From the NCBI GenBank assembly GCA_025350565.1, contig JANXXO010000048.1:1-41856 (forward strand): DNA of 41,856 nucleotides. Reading direction: 5' to 3'. Positions 32,389-41,041 of the stretch are shown here, piece by piece; position 1 is the stretch's first letter; every line of letters begins with the position of its first letter. The position numbers and the translations under genes are program-made. Source of the stretch: Acidimicrobiaceae bacterium (lineage in GTDB: Bacteria > Actinomycetota > Acidimicrobiia > Acidimicrobiales > RAAP-2). The notes beneath the pieces were generated by a model. It was given only the letters and a program-made list of their open reading frames with translations. It was not told the DNA's origin and ran no database searches.

Positions 32389-33789
32389 GTGGGTAACGAA
32401 CTTTGGCAGGAATCGGCGTCAACCCTGGCCCAAATGATTCGTAGCGGTGAGGCCACCTCACGCGACGTGGTCGATGCGCACTTAGCGCGCATCGACGAGG
32501 TGAACGGGGCGGTGAACGCCGTGGTCGAAGTCCGACCCGATGAGGTTCGCGCGGAAGCCGACGCCGCTGACCAAAAGCAAAAATCCGGGGCGCCACTCGG
32601 ACCTCTCCACGGGGTCCCTTTCACCATCAAGGTGAATCTGGATGTTGCGGGTTACTCGAGCAACGAGGGCTGCGAAACGTTGAAGGACTTTATGGCCACG
32701 GCGGACGCGCCGCCGGTCGAGCGAATGCGCGCCGCCGGCGCCGTGGTGCTCGCTCGCACGAATATGCCCGACTTGGGCCTTCGCATCAATACCGAGTCCT
32801 CGCTCTACGGCGCGACCCACAACCCTTGGCAGCGCGGACGCACGGCCGGCGGCTCTTCGGGCGGCGAGGCGGCGGCCCTGGCGTCAGGAATGAGTCCCAT
32901 TGGCCTCGGCAACGACATCGGCGGATCACTGCGCAACCCGGCCTACGCCTGCGGCGTCGCCTCGATCAAACCCACGAAGGGCCGGGTCCCTCAGGGAAAT
33001 CCCTCGTCGGTGCTCGATATGCCCATCAACTCGCAAATCATGTTGGTGAACGGCGTGCTGGCCCGTCACGTCAAGGACGTTCGCCTCGGTCTCGAGGTCG
33101 TCATGGGCGCGCACCACGGCGACCCCCACTCAGTTGACGTACCGCTTCGCGGTCCCTCGGCGCCCAAGAGGGTGGCGCTGGTACCCGCGCCGAGTGGCGG
33201 CCACACCGATCCCGTCGTTGCCGAAGGCGTGCGCATCGCCGGTCGGGCCCTGGAACAGGCCGGCTACGAGGTGGAAGAGATTGAGCCGCCGATGCTCTTC
33301 GAAACGTATCTCTCGTGGGCCGAACTAATGATGACGAGCCTGGCGGTGATTGAGCCAAACTTGATGACGTTCTTAGGCGACGGGGGCCAGCAGTTCTTGC
33401 AGTTGACCAAGATTGAGTTTCCCGAGTCGACGGGCGCCTCGATGGCCCACATGCACGAGGCCCGCCACCACGTGGAAAAGGCCTGGCGCAAGTTCATGAC
33501 GACCTATCCGCTCGTGGTTGGCCCGGTCTGGACGGAGCAGCCATTTCGCCACGGGTTCGACATTCAAGATCAAGAGTCGGCCATGAAAGTCGTCGAACTC
33601 TTTCGCTTCGTGATGCCGGCCAACCTGATGGGTTTGCCGGCCGCCTGCGTCGCGACGGGCGTGGCCAATGGTCTGCCCACCGGCGTCCAAGTGATGGGCA
33701 CACTCTTTCGCGACGATCTATGTCTGGATGCCGCCGAAGCCGTTGAAAGTGTCGTCGGGGTCCTCACGCCCATCGATCCGCGCGCCTGA
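32389..33789 (+). CDS. Amidase (amidase-signature family)
   Basis: 466 residues starting at GTG with GGGGA before it. The catalytic triad of the amidase-signature family is complete and correctly spaced: Lys81 (FTIKVN), cis-Ser156 (AGGSSGGEAAAL) and nucleophile Ser180 (GNDIGGSLRNPA). It hydrolyses an amide or, in relatives, an aryl or fatty amide, in the cytoplasm. The substrate is not visible; it is not GatA, since no gatB or gatC is near. Its stop is directly followed by the GTG of the acetyltransferase remnant, so the two were probably co-transcribed. Confidence 0.92.
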   Translation: MGNELWQESASTLAQMIRSGEATSRDVVDAHLARIDEVNGAVNAVVEVRPDEVRAEADAADQKQKSGAPLGPLHGVPFTIKVNLDVAGYSSNEGCETLKDFMATADAPPVERMRAAGAVVLARTNMPDLGLRINTESSLYGATHNPWQRGRTAGGSSGGEAAALASGMSPIGLGNDIGGSLRNPAYACGVASIKPTKGRVPQGNPSSVLDMPINSQIMLVNGVLARHVKDVRLGLEVVMGAHHGDPHSVDVPLRGPSAPKRVALVPAPSGGHTDPVVAEGVRIAGRALEQAGYEVEEIEPPMLFETYLSWAELMMTSLAVIEPNLMTFLGDGGQQFLQLTKIEFPESTGASMAHMHEARHHVEKAWRKFMTTYPLVVGPVWTEQPFRHGFDIQDQESAMKVVELFRFVMPANLMGLPAACVATGVANGLPTGVQVMGTLFRDDLCLDAAEAVESVVGVLTPIDPRA

Positions 33790-34237
33790 GTGGCGCTCGC
33801 CATTCGACCCATCGAGCGCGGTGACCGTTGATGCCGTAGCGCTCCTCATCGAGGGGTCGCTGACGCCGGAGTTCGAACTGCCGCACGAGCCCGACCAGTA
33901 CTGGCGGGCCGTGCTAGAGATTCGCCGCGAGCGCGGTGAGGTGCTGGTGGCGGAGCGAGACGGCGACGTGGTCGGCCTGTGCCAGATTGTCATCTTTCGG
34001 CATTTTCAACACGCCGGGGGATGGTGCTGCGAACTCGAGAGCGTGCACGTACGTCACGACCTACGCGGCCAGGGCATCGGTGCGCACTTGCTCGTTCACG
34101 CCGAGTCCTTCGCGCGCGCCCGTGACTGTTATCGAGTGCAGCTCACCAGTCGCAACGTTCGCGAGGACGCGCACCGGTTCTACCGGGCCAACGGCTACGA
34201 CCAGATGAGTCAGGGGTTCAAGAAGTTTTTCGACTGA
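33790..34237 (+). pseudogene. GNAT acetyltransferase with a frame break near its start
   Basis: A GTG at 33790, directly after the amidase stop, opens MALAIRPIERGDR, a typical GNAT beginning, then hits TGA at 33829. The following frame continues as DAVALLIEGSLTPEFELPH and contains the acetyl-CoA motif HVRHDLRGQGIGAHLLVHAE and the end RFYRANGYDQMSQGFKKFF. Removing one T from CGTTGATG joins the two without loss. Alternatively translation starts at GTG 33821 and gives a shorter protein lacking the first strand. The acyl acceptor is unknown. The 3' end overlaps the carbonic anhydrase gene by 20 bases. Confidence 0.72.
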
Positions 34238-34721
34238 CGATTTCTCGAAGGTCGCCGTCGTCGACGTTGAAGACGAAGCCGCGAATCTCGGTGCCGTCCA
34301 CGAAGGGACTTGCGCTCAGGGTGTCCATCGTCGCACGGACGTCCTCGTCCACGTCGTCGAAGGCACCGAGTCGAAAAGGCGGTCGCTCCCCGAGGGAGGC
34401 TTCGATCTCGGCGGCCAGCTCGTGTTCGTCGAACGACTCCAATCCACACCGGGTGTGGTGAATAACCATGACCGTGCGCGTGCCGAGCAGACGTTGACTG
34501 AGCAGGAGCGAGCGCACGACGTCGTCGGTCGCCAGACCGCCGGCGTTTCGAATGAGGTGGGCCTCGCCGAGACTCAGTCCCAACGCTCCGAAGAGATCGA
34601 GTCGAGAGTCCATGCAGGTGAGGACCGCGAGCTGTAGCTGAGGGGCGGTGGCCAGTTCGCGATGACCGTGCGACGCCACGTAGGCGCGGTTGTGCGCGAG
34701 AAGGTCGTCGATCACGCTCAC
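34218..34721 (-). CDS. Beta-carbonic anhydrase
   Basis: 167 residues. Zinc ligands are Cys36 in the CMDSR motif (with Asp38-Arg40) and His89/Cys92 in HHTRCG. The short form resembles the small mycobacterial beta-class enzymes. It interconverts CO2 and bicarbonate in the cytoplasm and supplies carboxylases. It is a single gene, convergent with the acetyltransferase remnant (20-base overlap) and divergent from the AhpD-like gene. Confidence 0.92.
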   Translation of the reverse strand: MSVIDDLLAHNRAYVASHGHRELATAPQLQLAVLTCMDSRLDLFGALGLSLGEAHLIRNAGGLATDDVVRSLLLSQRLLGTRTVMVIHHTRCGLESFDEHELAAEIEASLGERPPFRLGAFDDVDEDVRATMDTLSASPFVDGTEIRGFVFNVDDGDLREIVSRKTS

Positions 34722-34795
34722 CGGGCAATCTTACGGACTCCCGCGCGAGGCCGCCCCCCGCGGTTCGTGGCTACGCTCAACGACGGAGGTTTGCA

Positions 34796-35146
34796 ATGAA
34801 GAGCATGGACGAAGTACGAGCGGAGCTTCGCCAACCGGCGATTGACCTCCACGAGATGATTCCTCACGTGATGAAGAGTTACGCCGAGTTGTCCAAGGCG
34901 GCGCAGGCCGAAGGGGAACTGTCGAGTGCCTTCAAGGAACTGCTGGCCTTGGTGATCGCCATCACCCGCGAGTGCGACGGTTGCATCGTGGCCCACACGC
35001 GCGGGGCGGCCCGACTCGGCATCACTCGTCAACAGGTCGCCGAAGCCATTGGCGTGAGCATCGCCATGAACGGGGGACCGGGCACCGTCTGGGGACCGCG
35101 CGCCTTGCGCGCCTACGACGAAGCGGTGGCCGCTCGAAAGTCGTAG
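34796..35146 (+). CDS. Carboxymuconolactone decarboxylase / AhpD-like protein
   Basis: 116 residues, all helical. The redox motif ECDGCIVAHTRGA places Cys60, Cys63 and His67 as in AhpD-type peroxidase partners, so a disulfide-based antioxidant role is more likely than lactone decarboxylation. A GGAGGT five bases before the ATG and TACGCT at 34772-34777 give a convincing start and -10 element. It stands alone. Confidence 0.9.
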   Translation: MKSMDEVRAELRQPAIDLHEMIPHVMKSYAELSKAAQAEGELSSAFKELLALVIAITRECDGCIVAHTRGAARLGITRQQVAEAIGVSIAMNGGPGTVWGPRALRAYDEAVAARKS

Positions 35147-35189
35147 TCGACTCGCACCACTATGGCGCGACTCGATTGCGTCCCAAGCC

Positions 35190-35843
35190 CTAGCCGCCGA
35201 GCGTCACGTCTTGATTTTGATACCAGTCCAGCGCGTCGTGGAACTGTTGCAGTGAAAAGTTCGGCCACAGTTCCTCGACCACGTAAAAGTCGGCGTAAAT
35301 CGATTGAACGGGCAAGAAGCCACTGAGGCGGCGACCACCGCCCCATCGCACGATGAGATCGATCCGCGAAATTTGCGCAGAGGCAATGCCGTCGGCGACG
35401 TTGCGCGGTCGGTTCGCGTCGAGGTTCGTCAAGGAGTGGTTGAGGTCCCAGTTCCAGCCGTAGTTGACGAGAAAGTTGACTTTGATTCGACCTTCACCGA
35501 TTCGGGTCCGCTCCGTGTAGCGCAGCAGTTCCTCGGGAAAATACACCGACTTGGTGTTGCCAACGACCAGCAGATCCGCGTCGCGCTTCTCCAACTCCTG
35601 CACCGCTTCCACGCAGGCTTTGCGAAAGGCCTCAATCTGTGCGCCGGGTCGTTTGGTGTTGTCGACGGTGAAGCCGTAGAAGGTGATCTCGGGGATACCT
35701 AAGGCCAGGCACTCTTTGTAGAGCTCGAGGCCCGGCTGGAGCCCGAAGTGGTAACCCGATTGGCGCTCATAGCCCTGTCCTTCAGCCCAACGGCGATTGC
35801 CGTCGGGAATGATGCCCACGTGTCGAGGAAGTCGTGTGGCCAT
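35190..35843 (-). CDS. Undecaprenyl diphosphate synthase-family cis-prenyltransferase, divergent
   Basis: 217 residues. The catalytic P-loop IIPDGNRRWA with Asp14 and YGFTVDNTKRP mark a cis-prenyltransferase, which condenses isopentenyl diphosphate onto an allylic diphosphate. The C-terminal signature, usually R-x-G-G-E-x-R-x-S-N-F, here reads RWGGGRRLSGF, and the next metal-binding Glu is replaced by Asp (IYADFYV). This subgroup also has GYHFGLQPG where classical UppS has GHxxG. It is 7 bases downstream of the cytochrome P450 gene on the same strand. It may be a second, specialised enzyme rather than the essential cell-wall lipid carrier synthase. Confidence 0.85.
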   Translation of the reverse strand: MATRLPRHVGIIPDGNRRWAEGQGYERQSGYHFGLQPGLELYKECLALGIPEITFYGFTVDNTKRPGAQIEAFRKACVEAVQELEKRDADLLVVGNTKSVYFPEELLRYTERTRIGEGRIKVNFLVNYGWNWDLNHSLTNLDANRPRNVADGIASAQISRIDLIVRWGGGRRLSGFLPVQSIYADFYVVEELWPNFSLQQFHDALDWYQNQDVTLGG

Positions 35844-35850
35844 GGTCGAT

Positions 35851-37116
35851 CTAGACGCTGTACGTCATGTGCTTGATGCCGTTGATGAACCGTGAGGCCA
35901 ACTGCGACGGCGTGCCCGTCGAATGGATTGCGGGCTCGCGACGTAACAACTCGCGAAACATCACCGTGATTTCGCGTCGCGCCAAGTGGGCGCCGAGACA
36001 GAAGTGCGGGCCCGGCGCCCCGAAGCCGAGGTGGTCATTGGGCGTGCGACCGACGTCGAAGACGTGGGGGTCCACAAAGACATCTTCGTCCCGATTGGCC
36101 GAACTGTAGAACAAGAGGACCTTGTCGCCTTTCGTGAGTTCGAAGTTTGACAGGGTGTAGTCCTCGGCCAAGGTGCGTCGCATCCAAATCACGGGCGATG
36201 CCCAACGGACGATTTCGTCGACGGCGGTCTTGGCGAGTCCGTCGAAGTCATCGAGGAGTCGGGCTTTCTGTTCGGGATGTTCGGTCAGCGCGTAGAGCCC
36301 GTGCGCGACGGCGGTGCGCGTTGTTTCGCTGCCGGCGGTGACGAGTAGCACGAAGAAGGACGCCAGTTCTTGCTGCGTGAGCTTCTCGGTTTCTATCTGC
36401 GCGTTCACGAGCGCGCTCGTGATGTCGTCGATGGGATTGTCGATCCGGTACTTGCCCAGATCCTGCATGAGCGCCGTGAGGGCTTCGCCCGATTCGAGTA
36501 GCGCCACGATGGGATCTTGACCTTCGGGGATGATATCGGGGTCGCCATTGGAGAGGATGACGTTCGAGTGACGCAGGACCGTCGCGTACTCACTCGGGGG
36601 CACGCCCATCATGTCGCAAATGATCTCGAGGGGAAACGGCGCCGCGATGTCGGTGATGAAATCGCCCGTGCCATTTGTTCTCGAGCGTTCGATGATCTCA
36701 TCGGCCTTGCGCTCGATGGAGTCCTCAACGGCGCGCACGTTGCGGGGATTGAAGGCGTTCGAGACAATACGCCTGAGCCGAGCGTGCTTCGGGTCATCCG
36801 TTGAGATCATGCCCGAGAAGTACTCCACCATCTCGGTGGGGAGGTCCATTTCCGACACGGCCCCGGGGCCGGAAAGGAAGACCTCCGGGTGCCGTGACGC
36901 TGTTTGGACATCGCGGTACTTCGTCACGGCCCAAAAGCCGTCGCCCTTCGGAAATTCCAGAGCGGTGCCTTCAATGACTGGTTCGTCGTGGTGCGAGATG
37001 GGACGTTCCCGGCGCAAGACGGCGAAGGCCGCCTCGCGGTCCGCCCACGGGCGGCGCCAGAACTCCATGTCGGACAGATCGATCGAATCGGGCGTCCAGG
37101 ACTCGTTTATTTCCAC
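35851..37116 (-). CDS. Cytochrome P450, bacterial class I
   Basis: 421 residues starting at GTG. The oxygen-binding I-helix is LLVTAGSETTRTA, the ExxR pair lies in VDEIVRWASP, and the haem loop FGAPGPHFCLGAHLARRE carries the proximal Cys. The overall sequence resembles the CYP125/CYP124-type enzymes that hydroxylate steroid or branched isoprenoid side chains. It needs a ferredoxin and reductase, neither of which is nearby. It is followed after 7 bases by the cis-prenyltransferase gene, which suggests an isoprenoid-linked role. The preceding plus-strand NifU-type gene is divergent. Confidence 0.92.
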   Translation of the reverse strand: MEINESWTPDSIDLSDMEFWRRPWADREAAFAVLRRERPISHHDEPVIEGTALEFPKGDGFWAVTKYRDVQTASRHPEVFLSGPGAVSEMDLPTEMVEYFSGMISTDDPKHARLRRIVSNAFNPRNVRAVEDSIERKADEIIERSRTNGTGDFITDIAAPFPLEIICDMMGVPPSEYATVLRHSNVILSNGDPDIIPEGQDPIVALLESGEALTALMQDLGKYRIDNPIDDITSALVNAQIETEKLTQQELASFFVLLVTAGSETTRTAVAHGLYALTEHPEQKARLLDDFDGLAKTAVDEIVRWASPVIWMRRTLAEDYTLSNFELTKGDKVLLFYSSANRDEDVFVDPHVFDVGRTPNDHLGFGAPGPHFCLGAHLARREITVMFRELLRREPAIHSTGTPSQLASRFINGIKHMTYSV

Positions 37117-37180
37117 AAGCCAAATGGTACCGAGTCGCGCCCGGCGTCACGTGCCCTTCGCCGCACGGCAGAATAGGGGG

Positions 37181-37513
37181 ATGGAAGAACTCACCGACCA
37201 GGAGCGCGCCAGTCGACTAAAGGCGCTCAATGCCCTGCTCGACCTCATGCGCCCCTCGGTGCAAGCTGACGGGGGCGATCTCGTGCTCATCCGAGCCGAC
37301 GTCGAAACGGGTGTCGTCGAGGTGCAACTCCAGGGTGCGTGCTCTAGTTGCGCAATCTCCGCGGACACCTTGCAAGGTGGTGTGACGAGAATCCTCACGG
37401 ACCGACTTGCCTGGGTCACCGAGGTGATTGGCGGCGTCGATGATTCTCTCGACCCCGAGGACTCCATGTCGCTCGGGGTTGGCGGCTACGTGCCGCGCTA
37501 CCGCCAGTTGTAG
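37181..37513 (+). CDS. NifU C-terminal domain-type iron-sulfur scaffold protein
   Basis: 110 residues. LLDLMRPSVQADGGDLVLI and the CxxC pair Cys54/Cys57 (GACSSCAIS) define the NFU domain, which holds and hands over 4Fe-4S or 2Fe-2S clusters. The start at 37181 has AGGGGG directly in front, unusually tight; an upstream initiation is possible but would overlap the P450 promoter. The C-terminal tail after about residue 88 has no known role. Confidence 0.88.
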   Translation: MEELTDQERASRLKALNALLDLMRPSVQADGGDLVLIRADVETGVVEVQLQGACSSCAISADTLQGGVTRILTDRLAWVTEVIGGVDDSLDPEDSMSLGVGGYVPRYRQL

Positions 37514-37557
37514 CGACTCGCCGCGGCGATCTTGGATTCGAAGCGGGGCCGAGTCGC
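37513..37557 (+). terminator. Weak hairpin after the NifU-type gene
   Basis: GCGACTCG (37513-37520) can pair with CGAGTCGC (37550-37557) across a 29-base loop, right after the stop. A run of seven T lies later, at 37608-37616, but not next to the stem. Termination is plausible, not strong. Confidence 0.3.
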
Positions 37558-37619
37558 GTGGGTCCGTGCGCAGGTCAGCATCAACGCCGAACGGAGCGAC
37601 GAAAGTCTTTTTTTCCCTG

Positions 37620-38894
37620 TTAGACCTTTTGTGGCTTGGGCTCTTTCGGGAGGCCGAGTGCCCGCTCGCCAATGATGTTGCGTTGGATTTCTGCCGTGCC
37701 GCCCCAAATGGTCTCGGAGCGCGAGAAGAAGAATGAACCCTGCAGATCCGACACGGGATAGTCGGCCCGGCCCCGTCGGCTGCCCGCGACCGAGCCTTCG
37801 CCGGTGCCCTTACCGGTGAGGATCTGCGCCTCCATGCCGAGCACGTCGAGCGCCAACTCCATGGTGGCCCGGTGCGTCTCCGACCAGAACATCTTGTTGC
37901 AGGCGCCGAGCAGGGCGGCGTTGTGGCTGCCGTTGAGCGAGTCGGTGAGCGAGCGGTAGCCGTTGATCTGCATGATCTTCACCTTCTGCCACGCCTTGAC
38001 CAAGTCATCGCGCACGCGCAGGTCGTCATTCTTGTGTCGACGCTTGGCTTCGGCGACGATGTCCTCCCACTCTTTCAAGAAGCGCCGGTATCCGGTCGTC
38101 GACGAGGAACCTCGCTCAAAACCCAAGGTCGTCATGGCGACCTTCCAGCCGTTGTTGACGCCTCCCACGGCGTTATTTTTTGGACACTTCGCGTTCGTGA
38201 AGAAGACTTCATTGAAGTCGGCCGAGCCATCGACTTGGATAATCGGACGAACCTCGACGCCCTCTTGATGCATGGGCACCAAGAGGTAACTGATGCCGGC
38301 GTGTTGGGGTGCGTCGGGGTCGGTGCGCACCATCAAGAACACGTAATCGGCGTGTTGGGCCTGACTGGTCCACACTTTTTGACCATTGATGACCCACTCG
38401 TCGCCGTCGAGTACCGCGGTGGTTTTCAGACTCGCGAGGTCCGAACCGGCGTCGGGCTCGGAGAAGCCCTGACACCAGGCGATCTCGCCGTGCAAGATGC
38501 CCGGGATGAACTCCTTCTTTTGCTCTTCGGTGCCCCATTGAAGAATCGTCGGACCCACCAAGGTGTCACCAAAGAAGTCGGCCCGCATCGGCGCACCGGC
38601 CTTGGCGAACTCTTCGTTGAGCACGACCTGTTGCAACAAAGTGAGGCCCTTGCCTCCGTACGCAACGGGCCATCCGGCGCAGATCCATCCGCCAGCGAAG
38701 AGCTTGGTGTTCCACGATTCGTTGAAAGCGCTCCGATCGTCGGGACTCAAACTGAAGCCGTCGTCAAACCAGCCCGGGGGGAGGTTCTCCTCGAGCCAGG
38801 CACGTACTTCCTTGCGAAAGGGTTCGGTTTCGGTTGGGTAGTTCAGGTCCATTACCGCATGGTAACAAGGCTCCGCGCCGGTGCGGACGGCCAT
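37620..38894 (-). CDS. Acyl-CoA dehydrogenase
   Basis: 424 residues. The flavin-site motifs are WCQGFSEPDAGSDLASL and DEWVINGQKVWTSQ; the C-terminal GGTAEIQRNIIGERALGLP is typical of ACADs of the FadE type used in long-chain or steroid beta-oxidation. I chose the ATG at 38894 because GAGGAGG stands six bases before it. The family more usually begins at the next ATG, 38852 (MDLNYPTE), and the frame is open further upstream without support. It resembles the dehydrogenase at 16260 in its motifs but is a different paralogue. It is divergent from the glycosyltransferase operon. Confidence 0.92.
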   Translation of the reverse strand: MAVRTGAEPCYHAVMDLNYPTETEPFRKEVRAWLEENLPPGWFDDGFSLSPDDRSAFNESWNTKLFAGGWICAGWPVAYGGKGLTLLQQVVLNEEFAKAGAPMRADFFGDTLVGPTILQWGTEEQKKEFIPGILHGEIAWCQGFSEPDAGSDLASLKTTAVLDGDEWVINGQKVWTSQAQHADYVFLMVRTDPDAPQHAGISYLLVPMHQEGVEVRPIIQVDGSADFNEVFFTNAKCPKNNAVGGVNNGWKVAMTTLGFERGSSSTTGYRRFLKEWEDIVAEAKRRHKNDDLRVRDDLVKAWQKVKIMQINGYRSLTDSLNGSHNAALLGACNKMFWSETHRATMELALDVLGMEAQILTGKGTGEGSVAGSRRGRADYPVSDLQGSFFFSRSETIWGGTAEIQRNIIGERALGLPKEPKPQKV

Positions 38895-38951
38895 TTGTGC
38901 CTCCTCGGGAATTCGGCGAGAATAAAGGACCCTCAATGTGAAAGTTGTCAC

Positions 38952-40322
38952 GTGCCTCGTACCCTTCGCCAGACCCTGCAGGAGACGAAGGCGTCCTGGC
39001 AGCGCTCGGAGACCATCGACCTGCCGCCACGCGTACCAGCGCGCCCGGCGGACGAGGGGAAGTACCGCATTGCCTTCCTCATCTACCGGGGCAATCCGCG
39101 CTGCGGGGGTCAAGGGGTCTACACCCGTCACCTGACCCGCGAACTGGTGGCGCTCGGTCATAGCGTCGAGGTCTTCGCCGGTCCGCCGTGGCCCGAACTG
39201 GACGAAGGCGTTGGTTTCACCCCCGTGCGCGGACTCGACCTCTACCGGGAACCCGATCCCTTTCGGATCCCCGCGCCGCGAGAGTTCACCTCGAGCGCCG
39301 ACGCGGCCGAGTTCGCCGTGATGTTGTCGGGCGGCTTCGGCGAGCCCTTGGCCTACTCGTTACGGATCGAGAAGCTGCTGCGCGGTCGGCGCAGCGACTT
39401 TGACATCATCCACGACAATCAGTGCATGGGACCGGGCATCTTGAAACTGCACAAGGACGGTTGGCCGCTCCTCGAAACCTTGCATCACCCCATCACGGTT
39501 GACCGTTCCATCGCGCTCGACCACGCCGAGACGGCCTGGAAGCGTTACTCCACGAAACGATGGTTCGGATTCTTGCGAATGCAGGTACGCACCGTGAAGC
39601 AGTTGCCGGCCGTGCTCACGGTCTCGCACAACTCCAAGATCGACATCAACGCGCAGATGCAAGTACCGCTCGATCGACTGACCGTCGTACCGGTGGGCGT
39701 CGACCACACCGTCTTTCGTCCCTACGACGACGTCGTGAAAAAGAAAGGTCGCCTGATGGTGACGTCGAGCAGCGACGTGCCCATGAAGGGCCTCGTGCCG
39801 CTACTCGAGGCGATCGCCAAACTGCGCGCCGAACGCGACATCGACCTAATCGTCATTGGCAAGCCCCAACCGAAGGGCCGCGTCGCCGCGACCCTCGAGC
39901 GGCTCGGTCTCAGCGACATCGTGACCACCATCTCGGGGGTGAGCGACGAAGGGCTCGCCCGACTCTACGGCGAGGCCGAGGTCGCTATCGTGCCCAGCCT
40001 CTACGAGGGATTCTCGCTGCCGGCGATTGAAGCCATGAGTTGTGGCGTACCCGTCGTGGCGACGACCGGCGGCGCGCTGCCCGAAGTCGTCGGGGTGAGT
40101 GGCGAGACCGGCATCCTGGTGGAGCCGAACAACCCCGAAGCCTTGAAGGTCGCGATCGGGGCGTTGCTCGACGACGCGGCGTTGCGCGACCGCCTCGGTC
40201 GCGCGGGACGGGTTCGCGTAATGGAGCGCTTCACTTGGCAGGTAACCGCCCGCGGAACGGCGGCGTGCTACGACGCCCTACTGAGAGGTCAAGCCCTGCC
40301 CGACGCCATGGTCTTCGACTAG
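38952..40322 (+). CDS. Family 4 glycosyltransferase (GT-B fold)
   Basis: 456 residues from GTG 38952; the frame stays open far upstream, opposite the dehydrogenase, but that part is only antisense. The N-terminal acceptor domain starts at YRIAFLIYRGNPRCGGQGVYTRHL, the glycine-rich GT-B loop. The C-terminal donor domain holds VPVGVDHTVFRP, VTSSSDVPMKGL and the E-x7-E motif EGFSLPAIE. It would transfer a sugar from a nucleotide-sugar, probably retaining, onto a polysaccharide or lipid. The stop overlaps the methyltransferase GTG by one base, making it the first gene of a tight three-gene operon. Confidence 0.9.
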   Translation: MPRTLRQTLQETKASWQRSETIDLPPRVPARPADEGKYRIAFLIYRGNPRCGGQGVYTRHLTRELVALGHSVEVFAGPPWPELDEGVGFTPVRGLDLYREPDPFRIPAPREFTSSADAAEFAVMLSGGFGEPLAYSLRIEKLLRGRRSDFDIIHDNQCMGPGILKLHKDGWPLLETLHHPITVDRSIALDHAETAWKRYSTKRWFGFLRMQVRTVKQLPAVLTVSHNSKIDINAQMQVPLDRLTVVPVGVDHTVFRPYDDVVKKKGRLMVTSSSDVPMKGLVPLLEAIAKLRAERDIDLIVIGKPQPKGRVAATLERLGLSDIVTTISGVSDEGLARLYGEAEVAIVPSLYEGFSLPAIEAMSCGVPVVATTGGALPEVVGVSGETGILVEPNNPEALKVAIGALLDDAALRDRLGRAGRVRVMERFTWQVTARGTAACYDALLRGQALPDAMVFD

Positions 40323-41041
40323 TGCTCACCGCGAGGTATGACCGATTGGCACTGCAGCGCGACGACACGCTCTTGGACCTCGGCTGTGGCTTCGGTCGTC
40401 ACGCCTTTGAAGCGGCGCGCCGGGGGGCACGGGTGGTCGCCCTCGACGCGGGCCGCGACGAAGTGGAAGGGGTGGCCACCATGTTCGCCGCCATGGTCGC
40501 CGCGGGCGAACTCGACGTCGCCACGGTCCAGGCGGCCGTCGTGCAGGGTGACGCGCTGCATCTGCCCTTTCCCGACGCCACCTTCGACCGGGTGATCTGC
40601 TCGGAGGTGCTCGAGCACATCCCCGATGACCTTGGCGCCATGACCGAGTTGACGCGGGTGCTTCGTGCGGGGGGCACCATGGCGATCACCGTGCCGCGCT
40701 TCGGTCCCGAACTCATCAACTGGGCGCTGTCTGACGAATACCACAACGTGCCGGGCGGCCACATCCGCATCTATCGCCGTTCCGTCCTGACCCAGCGGCT
40801 CGCCTCGGTGGGCATGAAGGTGACGAGTCATCACTACGCGCACGGACTGCACAGTCCCTATTGGTGGTTGAAGTGTCTCGTCGGCACCACCAACGACACC
40901 CATTGGCTCGTCGCGCTGTACCACCGACTCCTCGTCTGGGACATCATGAAGGCGCCCCGAATAACTCGTTACGCCGAGTTCGTGCTGGCACCACTCATGG
41001 GGAAGTCAATCGTCGTGTACTCGGTCAAGCCGGCCCCGTGA
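40322..41041 (+). CDS. Class I SAM-dependent methyltransferase
   Basis: 239 residues. Motif I LLDLGCGFGRHAFEAARRG near 17-35, the acidic VVALDAG that binds the ribose, motif II GDALHLPFPDATFDRVICSE near 77-96 and VLRAGGTMAITVPR. The sequence belongs to the UbiE/Methyltransf_11 group. A helical C-terminus (YWWLKCLVG and HRLLVWDIM) is hydrophobic and could contact a membrane substrate. It lies between a glycosyltransferase (one-base overlap) and the toroid protein (four-base overlap), so it probably methylates the sugar or lipid made by the same operon. Confidence 0.88.
   Translation: MLTARYDRLALQRDDTLLDLGCGFGRHAFEAARRGARVVALDAGRDEVEGVATMFAAMVAAGELDVATVQAAVVQGDALHLPFPDATFDRVICSEVLEHIPDDLGAMTELTRVLRAGGTMAITVPRFGPELINWALSDEYHNVPGGHIRIYRRSVLTQRLASVGMKVTSHHYAHGLHSPYWWLKCLVGTTNDTHWLVALYHRLLVWDIMKAPRITRYAEFVLAPLMGKSIVVYSVKPAP

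Noticed and set aside
32389..33789. Amidase as GatA of the Asp/Glu-tRNA amidotransferase
   Set aside because: No gatB or gatC nearby and its sequence between the catalytic residues follows the general amidase branch.
37872..38951. Open frame that extends the glycosyltransferase upstream by 360 codons
   Set aside because: It is antisense to the acyl-CoA dehydrogenase, has no family resemblance, and is explained by GC-rich codon bias. The GTG at 38952 is a better start.
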